From Pseudomonas sp. RSB 5.4 (lineage in GTDB: Bacteria; Pseudomonadota; Gammaproteobacteria; Pseudomonadales; Pseudomonadaceae): DNA of 64,000 bases. The stretch spans positions 248,001 through 312,000 of the forward strand of contig NZ_CP146986.1 of the NCBI RefSeq assembly GCF_037126175.1, read 5' to 3'. The notes under the pieces are model-generated. The model saw only the letters and a program-made list of their open reading frames with translations, did not search any database and had not been told where the DNA came from. Position numbers and translations under genes: made by a program. Below, piece after piece: positions 34,416 through 43,307 of the stretch (position 1 is its first letter; the number at the start of each line of letters is the position of its first letter).

Positions 34416-35051
34416 TTAAAACGGTGCGGGGCATTCGAAACGCAGACGCTCGCCGGTTTGCGGGTGGGTGAAGCTCAGCATGCTCGCGTGCAGACACAGG
34501 CGAGGCCACGCCGCCAGGGCCTGTTCGTGGGCGTAGAGGCCGTCGCCCAGCAGCGGGTGACCGATGGACAGCATGTGTACGCGCAACTGGTGCGAGCGAC
34601 CGGTAATCGGCGTCAGTTCCACGCGGCACCAATCGCCACAACGTTCCAGCACGCGCCAGAAGGTCAGTGCGTGTTTGCCGAATTCGTGGTCGACCACGTG
34701 TCGCGGTTTGGTCGGCGGGTCGTAGCGCAGCGGCAGATCGATGCTGCCGCTGTCCAGTTCCGGCTGACCCCAGGCGAGGGCGGTGTAGGCCTTTTCGGTT
34801 TCACGATCGTGAAACTGGCGTGACAGTTCGCGATGGGTATCGGGGTCTCGGGCCAGCAGGATGATGCCGGAGGTTTCCCAGTCCAGGCGATGGACGATGC
34901 GCGCTTCCGGGTAGCCGTTTTCCTGCAAGCGAGTGATCAGGCAATCCTTGTTGTCGTCGGCGCGACCGGGCACCGAGAGCAGTAAGGTTGGTTTGTCGAC
35001 CACCAGTACGGCGGCGTCCTGATGAATGATGCGGATGTTGGACAGCGGCAT
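34416..35051 (-). CDS. rluA: RluA-type pseudouridine synthase
   Basis: A 211-residue enzyme without an S4 domain, as in RluA. HRLDWETSGIILLA (about residues 54-67) contains the catalytic Asp, with YTALAWG and TGRSHQLRVHM as further family motifs. RluA modifies U746 of 23S rRNA and U32 of several tRNAs. It lies downstream of minE on the same strand, after a strong hairpin. Confidence 0.9.
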   Translation of the reverse strand: MPLSNIRIIHQDAAVLVVDKPTLLLSVPGRADDNKDCLITRLQENGYPEARIVHRLDWETSGIILLARDPDTHRELSRQFHDRETEKAYTALAWGQPELDSGSIDLPLRYDPPTKPRHVVDHEFGKHALTFWRVLERCGDWCRVELTPITGRSHQLRVHMLSIGHPLLGDGLYAHEQALAAWPRLCLHASMLSFTHPQTGERLRFECPAPF

Positions 35052-35078
35052 TAAAACAGCCTCGTAACAAATGCCAAC

Positions 35079-35123
35079 GGCGACTCAGGGCCATTCCGCA
35101 AGGGGAATGGCCCTGAGCCGCCG
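35079..35123. terminator. Hairpin between minE and rluA
   Basis: GACTCAGGGCCATTCC and GGAATGGCCCTGAG(C) form a long stem around GCAAGG. No strong T run follows, so it may attenuate rather than stop transcription from min into rluA. Confidence 0.6.
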
Positions 35124-35142
35124 CCGTTCCTGCCGGATCGAC

Positions 35143-35397
35143 TCAGCGATCTGGCAGGGTGATGTTGAGTTCCAGAATCGAGCAACTGCCCTGGCTTTCC
35201 AGTGCAACATGTACGTCGTCGTTACCGATGTTGACGTACTTGCGGATCACATCGACCAGTTCCTTCTGCAAGGCTGGCAAGTAATCCGGCGTGCTGCGCT
35301 GGCCGCGCTCATGCGCCACGATGATCTGTAGACGCTCTTTCGCTACCGAGGCGGTACTTGGCTTTTTGTTGGCACGAAAGAAGTCAAAAAGGTTCAT
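35143..35397 (-). CDS. minE: Cell division topological specificity factor MinE
   Basis: An 84-residue protein: N-terminal [20 protein letters not shown] with the MinD-binding helix ([14 protein letters not shown]) and a C-terminal topological domain ([15 protein letters not shown]). It drives the pole-to-pole oscillation of MinD. Its ATG overlaps the stop region of minD by one base, so the two are translated together. Confidence 0.96.
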   Translation of the reverse strand: MNLFDFFRANKKPSTASVAKERLQIIVAHERGQRSTPDYLPALQKELVDVIRKYVNIGNDDVHVALESQGSCSILELNITLPDR

Positions 35398-36209
35398 TAC
35401 CTACCTCCAAACAGGCGCTCGAAGAATCCCTTCTTCGTAACATCGAGGAAACGATGTTCTTTTTCTTTGCCCAGCAGACGATCAACGGCATCGCTGTACG
35501 CCTGACCGGCATCGCTCTGGTCGTCGAGAATCACCGGGACGCCCGAGTTGGAAGCTTTCAGGACCGCTTGCGACTCAGGGATGACGCCCAGCAGGGTCAC
35601 GGCCAGAATTTCCTTCACGTCTTCGACGCCCAGCATCTCGCCATCGCTGACGCGCTGCGGATTGTAACGGGTCAGCAGGAGGTGTTCCTTGATCGGCTCT
35701 TCGCCGTTTTCGGCGCGACGCGATTTGCTGGCCAACAGGCCCAGCATGCGGTCGGAGTCACGTACCGAGGACACTTCCGGGTTGGTCACGATGATCGCTT
35801 CGTCGGCGAAGTACATGGCCAGGTGCGCACCTTTCTCGATGCCCGCCGGGGAGTCGCAGACCACGAAGTCGAAGTCTTCCTTCAACTGCATCAGGACTTT
35901 TTCCACGCCTTCGACGGTCAGCGCGTCTTTGTCGCGGGTCTGGCTGGCGGCCAGCACGTAGAGGTTTTCCAGGCGCTTGTCTTTGATCAGGGCCTGCTGC
36001 AGGTTGGCTTCGCCGTTGACCACGTTGACGAAGTCGTACACCACGCGACGCTCGCAACCCATGATCAGGTCGAGGTTACGCAAGCCCACGTCGAAGTCGA
36101 CGATCACTGTTTTGTGGCCGCGCAGAGCGAGGCCGGTACCGATAGCGGCGCTGGTGGTGGTCTTACCCACACCACCCTTGCCGGATGTAACCACGAGAAT
36201 CTTGGCCAA
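35397..36209 (-). CDS. minD: Septum site-determining ATPase MinD
   Basis: A 270-residue ParA-type ATPase with deviant Walker [10 protein letters not shown] at residues 10-18, Walker B region [11 protein letters not shown] and a C-terminal amphipathic membrane-targeting helix ([11 protein letters not shown]). It recruits MinC to the membrane away from midcell. Lies 199 bases after minC and directly before minE. Confidence 0.97.
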   Translation of the reverse strand: MAKILVVTSGKGGVGKTTTSAAIGTGLALRGHKTVIVDFDVGLRNLDLIMGCERRVVYDFVNVVNGEANLQQALIKDKRLENLYVLAASQTRDKDALTVEGVEKVLMQLKEDFDFVVCDSPAGIEKGAHLAMYFADEAIIVTNPEVSSVRDSDRMLGLLASKSRRAENGEEPIKEHLLLTRYNPQRVSDGEMLGVEDVKEILAVTLLGVIPESQAVLKASNSGVPVILDDQSDAGQAYSDAVDRLLGKEKEHRFLDVTKKGFFERLFGGR

Positions 36210-36408
36210 GGTGTTTCACCCCTAAGGAAGAAGGACTTTTTAGCCCCTGAAAAACATCTCTTGAAAACTACTGCAGTCGGACAGCCTTGGCTGGAGTTCG
36301 GCGCAAGTCGCACTTGCCGGGGGCAAACGCTCCTTGATCCTTTTTCCTACTTCGTTTGAGCCGTTTTCGCTACGTTTTAGAGATGCTTGGAAAATGCGGC
36401 AGTATCCG

Positions 36409-37146
36409 TTAAAGCCGAATGATGTTCAACACGTCGGCCGACAGGCTGACCTGTACACCGGAGCCCCACAGTGGATCGCGGCGCAAATCTTCGGAAACCT
36501 TGTAATGCCCGGCGATGGAGATCAGTTCAGCGCTCAATTGCTGACAGAAAATCCGCGCCTTGGTGTCGCCCTTGACACCAGCCAGTGCACGACCGCGCAT
36601 CGGGCCGTATACATGGATGTTGCCATCGGCAAGAAGTTCCGCCCCCGGACTGACCGAGGAAACCACGACCAAATCGCCACCCTGGGCGTATATCTGTTGG
36701 CCACCACGTACTGGCGTGGTGATCACACGGGTCGGTTTGACGGTCGGCTCCGGCGGCTTTTCCGGCTTCTTTTTGACTTCCGGTTCCGGGGCTTCCAGCG
36801 GTCGTTCCCGGGCGCCGGACGGCGGCAGCACCGGGATGTCGATGGCGATGGCGGCGGCGATGTCTTCGATACGACTGGCGCGGATCGCCAGGGTACGCAG
36901 GCCATGCTGGCGGCACACGCGCATCAGACCGGGCAGATCGACCGCGCCTTCGCCCGGCGGCAGTTTGTCCAGCGCCAGGACCAGCGGGGCATTGCTGAAG
37001 AAGTTCGGGGCCTGGGCGACTTTGGCGGCCAGTTGCCGATCGAGGCTGTCGAGGTCGTTACGGGACAACTCCAGCACCGTAATGGCCAGCATGCTGCCCT
37101 TCAACTGGAACACAGGATCTTGATCTGGCGATTCGTTTTGGCTCAT
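36409..37146 (-). CDS. minC: Septum site-determining protein MinC
   Basis: A 245-residue protein from the ATG at 37146 ([11 protein letters not shown]). The N-terminal FtsZ-inhibiting domain covers residues about 10-110, a P/E/K-rich linker about 115-150, and the C-terminal beta-helical dimer/MinD-binding domain the rest (RSGQQIYA-type start, then [20 protein letters not shown]). The open frame extends upstream to 37212 without support and into the promoter of lpxL. Confidence 0.95.
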   Translation of the reverse strand: MSQNESPDQDPVFQLKGSMLAITVLELSRNDLDSLDRQLAAKVAQAPNFFSNAPLVLALDKLPPGEGAVDLPGLMRVCRQHGLRTLAIRASRIEDIAAAIAIDIPVLPPSGARERPLEAPEPEVKKKPEKPPEPTVKPTRVITTPVRGGQQIYAQGGDLVVVSSVSPGAELLADGNIHVYGPMRGRALAGVKGDTKARIFCQQLSAELISIAGHYKVSEDLRRDPLWGSGVQVSLSADVLNIIRL

Positions 37147-37162
37147 ATCGGCATACAACGGC

Positions 37163-37191
37163 TTGTCACTAAAAGTGCCGAGACTTATAAC
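37163..37191 (+). promoter_or_regulatory. sigma-70 promoter of lpxL
   Basis: TTGTCA (37163-37168) and TATAAC (37186-37191) with 17-base spacing, about 73 bases before the lpxL ATG, in the minC-lpxL divergent region. Confidence 0.6.
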
Positions 37192-37263
37192 GAGAACGCC
37201 CGCGAGCCGCAAGCCGGGTCGAACAATGTAGAATGCGCGGCCACTGAATTTACGGAAGCTTTA

Positions 37264-38199
37264 ATGGATCGCCCGCGTTTTCGAAGAGCCTTTCTTTCTC
37301 CCCGCTTCTGGCCGCTCTGGTGCGGTCTGGGGCTGTTGTGGCTGGTCGTGCAGTTGCCGTATGCGGTTTTACTGACGATCGGTCGTATTCTGGGCGCATT
37401 GATGTATCGCGTGGCCGGCGACCGGCGGCGCATCGCCAAGCGCAATCTTGAACTGTGCTTCCCGGAAAAATCCGCCGCCGAGCGCAAACGCCTGCTCAAG
37501 GAAAACTTCGCCTCCACCGGCATTGCGTTTTTTGAAATGGCGATGAGCTGGTGGTGGTCGCGCGAGCGTCTGGCGAAGCTGGCCCACGTCGAAGGGCTGG
37601 AGCATCTGCAACAGGCCCAGCGTGAAGGCAAAGGCGTGATCCTCATGGCCGCGCACTTCACCACCCTGGAAATCGGTGCGGCGCTGCTCGGTCAGCAACA
37701 CACCATCGACGGCATGTACCGCGAGCACAAGAACCCGTTATTCGACTTCGTCCAGCGTCGTGGCCGCGAGCGGCACAACCTCGATTCGCTGGCGGTGGAG
37801 CGTGACGATGTGCGCGGCATGCTCAAGCTGCTGCGTTCGGGCCGGGCGATCTGGTACGCACCGGATCAGGACTACGGCGCCAAGCAAAGCATCTTCGTGC
37901 CGTTGTTCGGCATTCAGGCTGCAACGGTGACCGCCACCACCAAGTTCGCCCGGCTGGGCAAGGCGCTGGTGGTGCCGTTCACTCAGCAACGTCTGGCCGA
38001 CGGCAGCGGTTACAAACTGGTGATCCATCCGCCGCTGGAGGACTTCCCGGGCGAAACCGAGGAGGCCGACTGCATCCGCATCAACCAATGGGTGGAAAGT
38101 GCATTGCGCGCCTGCCCTGAGCAATACTTGTGGGCGCATCGCCGGTTCAAGAGCCGTCCACCGGGTGAGCCGAAGCTTTACCCCAAACGGCGCGGCTGA
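37264..38199 (+). CDS. lpxL: Lipid A lauroyl/myristoyl acyltransferase LpxL (HtrB)
   Basis: A 311-residue inner-membrane enzyme with one N-terminal helix (about residues 18-45) and the acyltransferase motif AAHFTTLE (H-x4-E, about residues 131-138), followed by MYREHKNP and APDQDYG. It adds a secondary acyl chain to the lipid A precursor. The frame is open far upstream, but the ATG at 37264 gives the family length and follows the promoter. Confidence 0.93.
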   Translation: MDRPRFRRAFLSPRFWPLWCGLGLLWLVVQLPYAVLLTIGRILGALMYRVAGDRRRIAKRNLELCFPEKSAAERKRLLKENFASTGIAFFEMAMSWWWSRERLAKLAHVEGLEHLQQAQREGKGVILMAAHFTTLEIGAALLGQQHTIDGMYREHKNPLFDFVQRRGRERHNLDSLAVERDDVRGMLKLLRSGRAIWYAPDQDYGAKQSIFVPLFGIQAATVTATTKFARLGKALVVPFTQQRLADGSGYKLVIHPPLEDFPGETEEADCIRINQWVESALRACPEQYLWAHRRFKSRPPGEPKLYPKRRG

Positions 38200-38234
38200 T
38201 TCACTTACCCTTTCAAGCACCATGGAGCGTTGCG

Positions 38235-39407
38235 ATGAGCCCAGCTGAACCGGTCACAGGTTTGATTCTTTCCGGCGGCGGGGCTCGGGCGGCGTATCAG
38301 GTGGGGGTGCTGGCGGCGATAGCCGAATTGCTGCCATTGGGTGCGGACAATCCGTTTCCGGTGATCGTCGGCACCTCGGCCGGGGCGATCAATGCGGTCA
38401 GCCTGGCCAGTGGCGCCACCGATTTTCGCGCGGCCATCGAACGCCTGACGCTGTTCTGGCAGGGCTTTCGCAGCCACCGGGTGCTGCGCAGCGACTGGCC
38501 GGGGGTGATCCGCCAGGCCAGCCGCTTCGTCAGCCACAGCTTGCTGGGCATGGGTCGGCACCTGCCGGTGGCGCTGCTCAACAGCTCGCCCTTACGCGAT
38601 TTACTCAACGAAAAACTGCACATGTCCGGCATTGCCGAATCCATTGCCTGCGAGCAGTTGCATGCGGTGGCGGTGACCGCGTTCGGTTATGAGTCGGGGC
38701 AAGCGGTCACGTTCTATCAGGGCGGCGGCAAGATCGATGCATGGTTGCGGCATCGCCGTATCGGTGTGCCGACGCAGCTGTCGGTGGAGCACTTGCTGGC
38801 CAGTTCGGCGATCCCGTTGCTGTTTGCCCCGGTAAAAATCGGTGAGGAATATTTCGGTGACGGCGCAGTGCGGCAATCGGCACCGATCAGTCCGGCGCTG
38901 CACCTGGGCGCGAGCCGGGTGCTGGTGGTGGGCGTCAGCGGCAACCCGCGCGGTTTCGATCCTCAGCAACCGCTGGAGCGCTCCTACACCGGTCAGCAGC
39001 CCACCCTGGCGCAGATCGGCGGGCACCTGCTCAACAGCACGTTCATCGACAGCCTGGAGAGCGACATCGAGTTGCTGCAGCGTCTGAACCAGTTCAGTCA
39101 CCTGATGCCCGAGGGCGTACCGACTCGTGAGTTGGGCGTGGCGCCGGTGGAGGTGCTGGTGATTGCGCCGAGTCAGCCGATCGATGAAATCGCGGCGCGG
39201 CATCGCCAGGAGTTGCCGGCGGCGTTGCGCCTGTTCCTGCGCGGCCCGGGTGCGACCAAGACCAGTGGGGCAGGGGTGTTGAGCTATCTGCTGTTCGAGG
39301 CGGGGTATTGCAGCGAGCTGATCGACCTGGGACGGCGCGATGCGTTGGCCAAGCGTGCAGAGTTGTGCCGATTTCTGGGGATCAGCGAAGCGGTGGTGCC
39401 GGCCTGA
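38235..39407 (+). CDS. Patatin-like phospholipase
   Basis: A 390-residue protein with the patatin elements: LSGGGARAAYQVGVL (oxyanion hole, residues about 12-26), GTSAG (nucleophile Ser near 50) and FGDGAVRQ (catalytic Asp near 207). No signal peptide, so probably cytoplasmic or membrane-bound. Such enzymes hydrolyse acyl esters of phospholipids. It starts 35 bases after lpxL on the same strand and may share its transcript, a link that suits membrane lipid turnover. Confidence 0.9.
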   Translation: MSPAEPVTGLILSGGGARAAYQVGVLAAIAELLPLGADNPFPVIVGTSAGAINAVSLASGATDFRAAIERLTLFWQGFRSHRVLRSDWPGVIRQASRFVSHSLLGMGRHLPVALLNSSPLRDLLNEKLHMSGIAESIACEQLHAVAVTAFGYESGQAVTFYQGGGKIDAWLRHRRIGVPTQLSVEHLLASSAIPLLFAPVKIGEEYFGDGAVRQSAPISPALHLGASRVLVVGVSGNPRGFDPQQPLERSYTGQQPTLAQIGGHLLNSTFIDSLESDIELLQRLNQFSHLMPEGVPTRELGVAPVEVLVIAPSQPIDEIAARHRQELPAALRLFLRGPGATKTSGAGVLSYLLFEAGYCSELIDLGRRDALAKRAELCRFLGISEAVVPA

Positions 39408-39424
39408 GATTTGCGGTGCGGCCA

Positions 39425-39501
39425 TTCGCGAGCAAGCCCGCTCCCACATGGGTTCTGTGTCGGTCACAAAACCAGTGTGGGAGCGGGCTTGCTCGCGAAG
39501 G
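39425..39501. repeat. REPIN after the patatin gene
   Basis: Inverted REP cores CGCGAGCAAGCCCGCTCCCA and TGTGGGAGCGGGCTTGCTCG with a loop of about 28 bases, between converging genes. Confidence 0.9.
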
Positions 39502-39530
39502 CGTCCTTGCAGACGCCACTGATACCAGGA

Positions 39531-40316
39531 TCAGAAGTGGAACTTCACCAGGAAGCTGGTCACGTTCTGATTGGTGGTAAAGCCACGGGAGTCTTCGATC
39601 CCGTATTTGTCTTTCCAGTAGTCGTACTCAACACCGACGTACAGCTGCTTCTCGCCAAAATGCAGGGCCTTGCCCAGGTCGTATTTGACCTGCGGGTTGA
39701 AGTGCAGGTTGGCGTGATACTCGCCCTTGTTGTTGACGTCGTTGTCGACCACCCAGTCCATGTAGCCGTCGATCAGCACGTTCGAGCTGCCGACCGGAAT
39801 GGTGTAGGACCAGACCGGAGTGATCTGCCAGACGTTGTCACCCGGACGCGAGCTGTCGGTGTGGCGCTGGTAGAAGTTCAACTGGAAATAGTCGAAACCC
39901 GGGATCGCCAGATCGAAGCCAGGACCGATCAGGTACGACTCGACGTCGCCTTCACCGAACTCGTAAGTCATCGCCAGCAGCACGTCCTTGATCGGGCCGA
40001 ATTCGATCTTCTGGTCCAGCACCTTGCCCAGCGAGATGCGTGGCTGGAACTCACCATAAGTGGTGTTCGGGCCGACGTTGGCGTCGTCCTTGCCGTTGTA
40101 GAAGATCTTGTCGACGAACAGGAAGTTATCCCCGTACTTCCAGGCGTCGGCGTGCTCGAAAGTGACGGTCTGCTGGATCGCCGGGTTGACCTTGAAGTCT
40201 TTGCCGTAGAGGTAGGTCAGGCTGTTGTTCTGCCATTGCAGCAGGCCATCGGCCATGGCCTGACCCCCGGCCAACATCGATCCCGCGAGCATCAGGCTGG
40301 TGCACATACGTTTCAT
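39531..40316 (-). CDS. Tsx-like outer-membrane channel, copy 1
   Basis: A 261-residue protein with a signal peptide (MKRMCTSLMLAGSMLAGGQA, cleavage after AMA) and a beta-barrel pattern ending in the outer-membrane signature FLVKFHF with terminal Phe. It matches the OmpK/Tsx nucleoside-channel family: YLYGKDFKVNP, QQTVTFEHAD and NFLFVDKIFYNG. The neighbouring urate/xanthine permease and ureide genes suggest purines or nucleosides as cargo. It shares most of its sequence with copy 2 at 40690, so this is a tandem duplication. Confidence 0.88.
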   Translation of the reverse strand: MKRMCTSLMLAGSMLAGGQAMADGLLQWQNNSLTYLYGKDFKVNPAIQQTVTFEHADAWKYGDNFLFVDKIFYNGKDDANVGPNTTYGEFQPRISLGKVLDQKIEFGPIKDVLLAMTYEFGEGDVESYLIGPGFDLAIPGFDYFQLNFYQRHTDSSRPGDNVWQITPVWSYTIPVGSSNVLIDGYMDWVVDNDVNNKGEYHANLHFNPQVKYDLGKALHFGEKQLYVGVEYDYWKDKYGIEDSRGFTTNQNVTSFLVKFHF

Positions 40317-40689
40317 TCGGTTGCTCCCAAAGTAGGTGTTCCACGTTTATTTTTTTAAGATCGGCGCTCTGGTGTGGCGCCTTTTTTCGTTGCTGCAAAA
40401 GTCATCCGATCGGTCAGCTTCGCTGGTGATAGCAAGAGCTGGGCCAAGGCTTTCAGAAAGCAAAAAAACGCCCGTTCGGCTGCTGAAAAACAGTCGATTG
40501 AGCGTGTTTTCGGGATGCCTCGGTACTGACCGGGGCCGGGATAAGTTGGCTCTTCGGTCAGGAATTAAATCCGGGCTTTTTTTTAGACCGAATTCAAGAG
40601 GCCGCGGAGAATACTGACTCCTCGGCCAGCTCTCAAGTGCCCCGCAACAGAGCACCGACGACAGGTATGGGGCACGGTTGCGGGCCATC
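40317..40689. other. Intergenic region between tandem channel genes
   Basis: No gene is seen. GTGCCCC (40637-40643) and GGGGCAC (40669-40675) form a hairpin just after the end of copy 2, without a T run; a T8 stretch lies at about 40577-40585. The region presumably holds the promoter of copy 1. Confidence 0.5.
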
Positions 40690-41475
40690 TCAGAAGTGCA
40701 CCTTCACCAGCAGGCTGGCGGTGTTTTGGTTGGTGTCGAGGTTGTGACTGCTTTCGACTCCGTATTTGTTCTTCCAGTAGCTATATTCGGTGCCGACGTA
40801 CAGCTGCTTGTGGCTCCAGCCCAGGGCTTTGCCCAGGTCGTATTTGATCTGCGGATTGATGTGCAGGTTGGCGTGGTAGGTGCCGCGCGAGTTCTGGTCG
40901 TTGTCGACGACCCAGTCCAGATAGCCGTCGATCAGCAGATCGGAATTGCCTACGGGAACGCTGTACGACCAGCCCGGGGTGACCTGCCACACACCGTCTC
41001 CGGGGCGCGGGCCTTCGGTGTGGCGGCGGAAGATGTTCAGGGTCACGTAGTTGAAGCCGGGCACCTTGAGGTCGAAGCCGGGGCCGATCAGGTAGGCCTC
41101 GCTGTCGCCTTCGCCGTACTCGTAGGTCATCGCCAGCAGCACGTCCTTGATCGGGCCGAACTCGAGCTTCTGGTCGAAGATCTTGCCGAACGAGAAGCGC
41201 GGAGTGAATTCGCCGTAGTAGGTGTGCGGGCCTTTGTTGCGGTCGTCCTGGCCGTTGTAGAAGATCTTGTCGACGAACAGGAAGTTGTCGCCGTACTTCC
41301 ACTTGTCAGCGTGCTCGAACGTCACCGTCTGCTGGATCGACGGGTTGATCGCGAAGTTCTTGCCGTACAGGTAGCTCAAGCTGTTGGTCTGCCACAGCAG
41401 TAAATCGCCGGCCATGGCCTGACTCGCGGCCAGCAGGCCGCCACTCAACAGAACGTTGGTTTGCGTGCGAATCAT
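40690..41475 (-). CDS. Tsx-like outer-membrane channel, copy 2
   Basis: A 261-residue protein from ATG at 41475 (GGGAG ribosome site), with a signal peptide (MIRTQTNVLLSGGLLAAS ... AMA) and terminal LLVKVHF. The same Tsx/OmpK landmarks as copy 1 are present (YLYGKNFAINP, QQTVTFEHAD, NFLFVDKIFYNG). Exactly the same length as copy 1 with many scattered substitutions, so the duplication is old. It lies between copy 1 and the urate/xanthine permease. Confidence 0.88.
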   Translation of the reverse strand: MIRTQTNVLLSGGLLAASQAMAGDLLLWQTNSLSYLYGKNFAINPSIQQTVTFEHADKWKYGDNFLFVDKIFYNGQDDRNKGPHTYYGEFTPRFSFGKIFDQKLEFGPIKDVLLAMTYEYGEGDSEAYLIGPGFDLKVPGFNYVTLNIFRRHTEGPRPGDGVWQVTPGWSYSVPVGNSDLLIDGYLDWVVDNDQNSRGTYHANLHINPQIKYDLGKALGWSHKQLYVGTEYSYWKNKYGVESSHNLDTNQNTASLLVKVHF

Positions 41476-41525
41476 CTGTTGCTCCCTCTTGTTTTTATTG
41501 TTGAGGCAGGGTGTTGCATAGTCCA

Positions 41526-41615
41526 TGTGGGAGCGAGCTTGCTCGCGAAAGCGGTGTGTCATTCAACAGTGATGTTGACTGACATGGCCTCTTCGCGAGC
41601 AAGCTCGCTCCCACA
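41526..41615. repeat. REPIN between channel and permease genes
   Basis: TGTGGGAGCGAGCTTGCTCG and inverted CGAGCAAGCTCGCTCCCACA with about 50 bases between. Confidence 0.9.
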
Positions 41616-41634
41616 GGGGTAATCGGTAATGCTG

Positions 41635-42987
41635 TTAATGCGCATGGCAGTCGTTGATCGCTGCGCGTTCGGCGCCGCCGAGGATGTTGAACAGCAGGTT
41701 CAGGGTCAGCGCGCTGAGCGTGGCCATGGCGATGCCGCTGTGGGTAATCGGGCTCATCCACATCGGCAGGTGCGCGAAGAACTCCGGACGCACCACCGGT
41801 ATCAGGCCCATGCCGATGCTCACCGCCACCAGCAACTGGTTGCGACGGTCACCGATGTCGGCTTCCTGAAGGATCTTGATCCCGGTAGCCGCCACCATGC
41901 CGAACATCGCAATCGCTGCACCGCCAAGCACCGCCGGTGGAATCGACGCCACCAGGAACGCCGCTTTCGGCAGCAGGCTCAGCACGATCAGCAGACCACC
42001 GGCGACGATGGTCACCGAGCGGCAGCGCACGCCGGTCATCTGCACCAGGCCGATGTTCTGCGCGAACGAGGAGTGGGTGAAGGTGTTGAAGAACCCGGCA
42101 AAGAACGATGCAGCCGCGTCACACATCAAGCCGCGACGCAGCATGCGCGGGCAGACTTCCTGGCCGGTGATCTTGCCCAGCGCCAAGAACATGCCGGTGG
42201 ACTCGACGAAGATGATCACCACCACCAGGCACATCGACAGGATCGGCGCGAGTTCGAATTTCGGCATGCCGAAGTGCAGCGGGGTGACGAACTGAAGCCA
42301 TGGCGCGCTGGCCATGCCGCTCAGGTCGACCATGCCGAGCGCGCCGCAAAGTACGTAGCCGAAACACATGCCGATCAGCACGGAAATATTGACCCAGAAC
42401 CCGCGCATGAAGCGGTGGATCAACAGAATGGTTGCCAGCACCAGGGCGGCGATGGCCAGGTAAATCGGCGAGCCGAATTGCGCAGCGGCGGCGCCGCCAC
42501 CGGCCCAGTTCACAGCCACGGGGAACAGCGACAGACCGATCGAGGTGATGACCGTGCCGGTCACCAGCGGCGGGAAGAAACGCACGACCTTGGACATGAA
42601 CGGCGCGATGAGCATGCCGAAGAACCCGGCGGCGATGGTTGCACCGAAGATCCCTTGCAGACCGATACCGGGCATGCCGGCCATGGCGACCATGCTGCCG
42701 ACGGCGGCGAAACTGGCGCCCATCATCACCGGCATGCGGATGCCCATCGGGCCGATACCCAGCGACTGGACGATGGTGGCGATACCGGCGACCAGCAGGT
42801 CGGCGTTGATCAGGAAGGCGATTTCTTCACGACTCAGGCCAGCGGCCTGTCCGATGATCAACGGCACCGCGATGGCACCGCCGTACATCAGCAGAACATG
42901 TTGCAAACCGACCAGGATCAGTTGCAAAAGGGGCAAACGCTGAATGGCGGGTGCGTCGGGGATGCGCGCTTTGGACAGCTCGGACAT
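41635..42987 (-). CDS. NCS2 purine permease (urate/xanthine type)
   Basis: A 450-residue inner-membrane protein with 14 predicted helices of the nucleobase-cation symporter-2 family. FVESTGMFLALG (about residues 260-271) and the signature QNIGLVQMTGV (about 313-323) mark the substrate site. Similar proteins transport urate or xanthine with protons. Placement between Tsx-like channels and puuD supports urate or xanthine as cargo. It is 320 bases downstream of puuD, with a repeat between, so it may have its own promoter. Confidence 0.88.
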   Translation of the reverse strand: MSELSKARIPDAPAIQRLPLLQLILVGLQHVLLMYGGAIAVPLIIGQAAGLSREEIAFLINADLLVAGIATIVQSLGIGPMGIRMPVMMGASFAAVGSMVAMAGMPGIGLQGIFGATIAAGFFGMLIAPFMSKVVRFFPPLVTGTVITSIGLSLFPVAVNWAGGGAAAAQFGSPIYLAIAALVLATILLIHRFMRGFWVNISVLIGMCFGYVLCGALGMVDLSGMASAPWLQFVTPLHFGMPKFELAPILSMCLVVVIIFVESTGMFLALGKITGQEVCPRMLRRGLMCDAAASFFAGFFNTFTHSSFAQNIGLVQMTGVRCRSVTIVAGGLLIVLSLLPKAAFLVASIPPAVLGGAAIAMFGMVAATGIKILQEADIGDRRNQLLVAVSIGMGLIPVVRPEFFAHLPMWMSPITHSGIAMATLSALTLNLLFNILGGAERAAINDCHAH

Positions 42988-43307
42988 GCAACACCTCGGA
43001 TCTTTTTTATTCTTGTGATTGAACAGCTGCCGGGTGGCTCACAGCTGTCCTTTTGCATCATTCATATGCTTGGCTGGAGGCATTTTGTGGCGAGGGGATT
43101 TATCCCCGATCGGCGGCGCAGCCGTCGCAAAGCCTGTAAATGCCATCTGCCTGATGTATAACGATTGCGGGTTTTTGGGGCTACTTCGTAGCCCATCGGG
43201 GATGAATCCCCTCGCCACAAGTAAATCCCCTCACCACAGGTAGATCCTCAAGCACAGGTAAATCCCTTCACCCCAAAAGCCTGCTTTTACACAGGCTTTT
43301 GTCTGGC
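42988..43307. other. Repeat-containing spacer between permease and puuD
   Basis: No gene is seen. It holds the REP-family-2 element at 43086-43219 and two degraded half copies (about 43223-43239 and 43250-43268), then AAAAGCCTGC...GCAGGCTTTT-like inverted repeat (43277-43303) just after puuD that may terminate it. Confidence 0.6.
43086..43219. repeat. Second REP family, inverted pair
   Basis: TGTGGCGAGGGGATTTATCC at the left and GGGATGAATCCCCTCGCCAC at the right, with about 95 bases between that include their own short inverted repeats (GGCGGCGCAGCCGTC; GGGGCTACTTCGTAGCCC). Same core as 1643-1674. Confidence 0.8.

Noticed and set aside
41629..43161. 510-residue His/Asp/Gln-rich plus-strand frame
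   Set aside because: Antisense to the urate/xanthine permease; such composition is typical of the reverse of a hydrophobic membrane protein.
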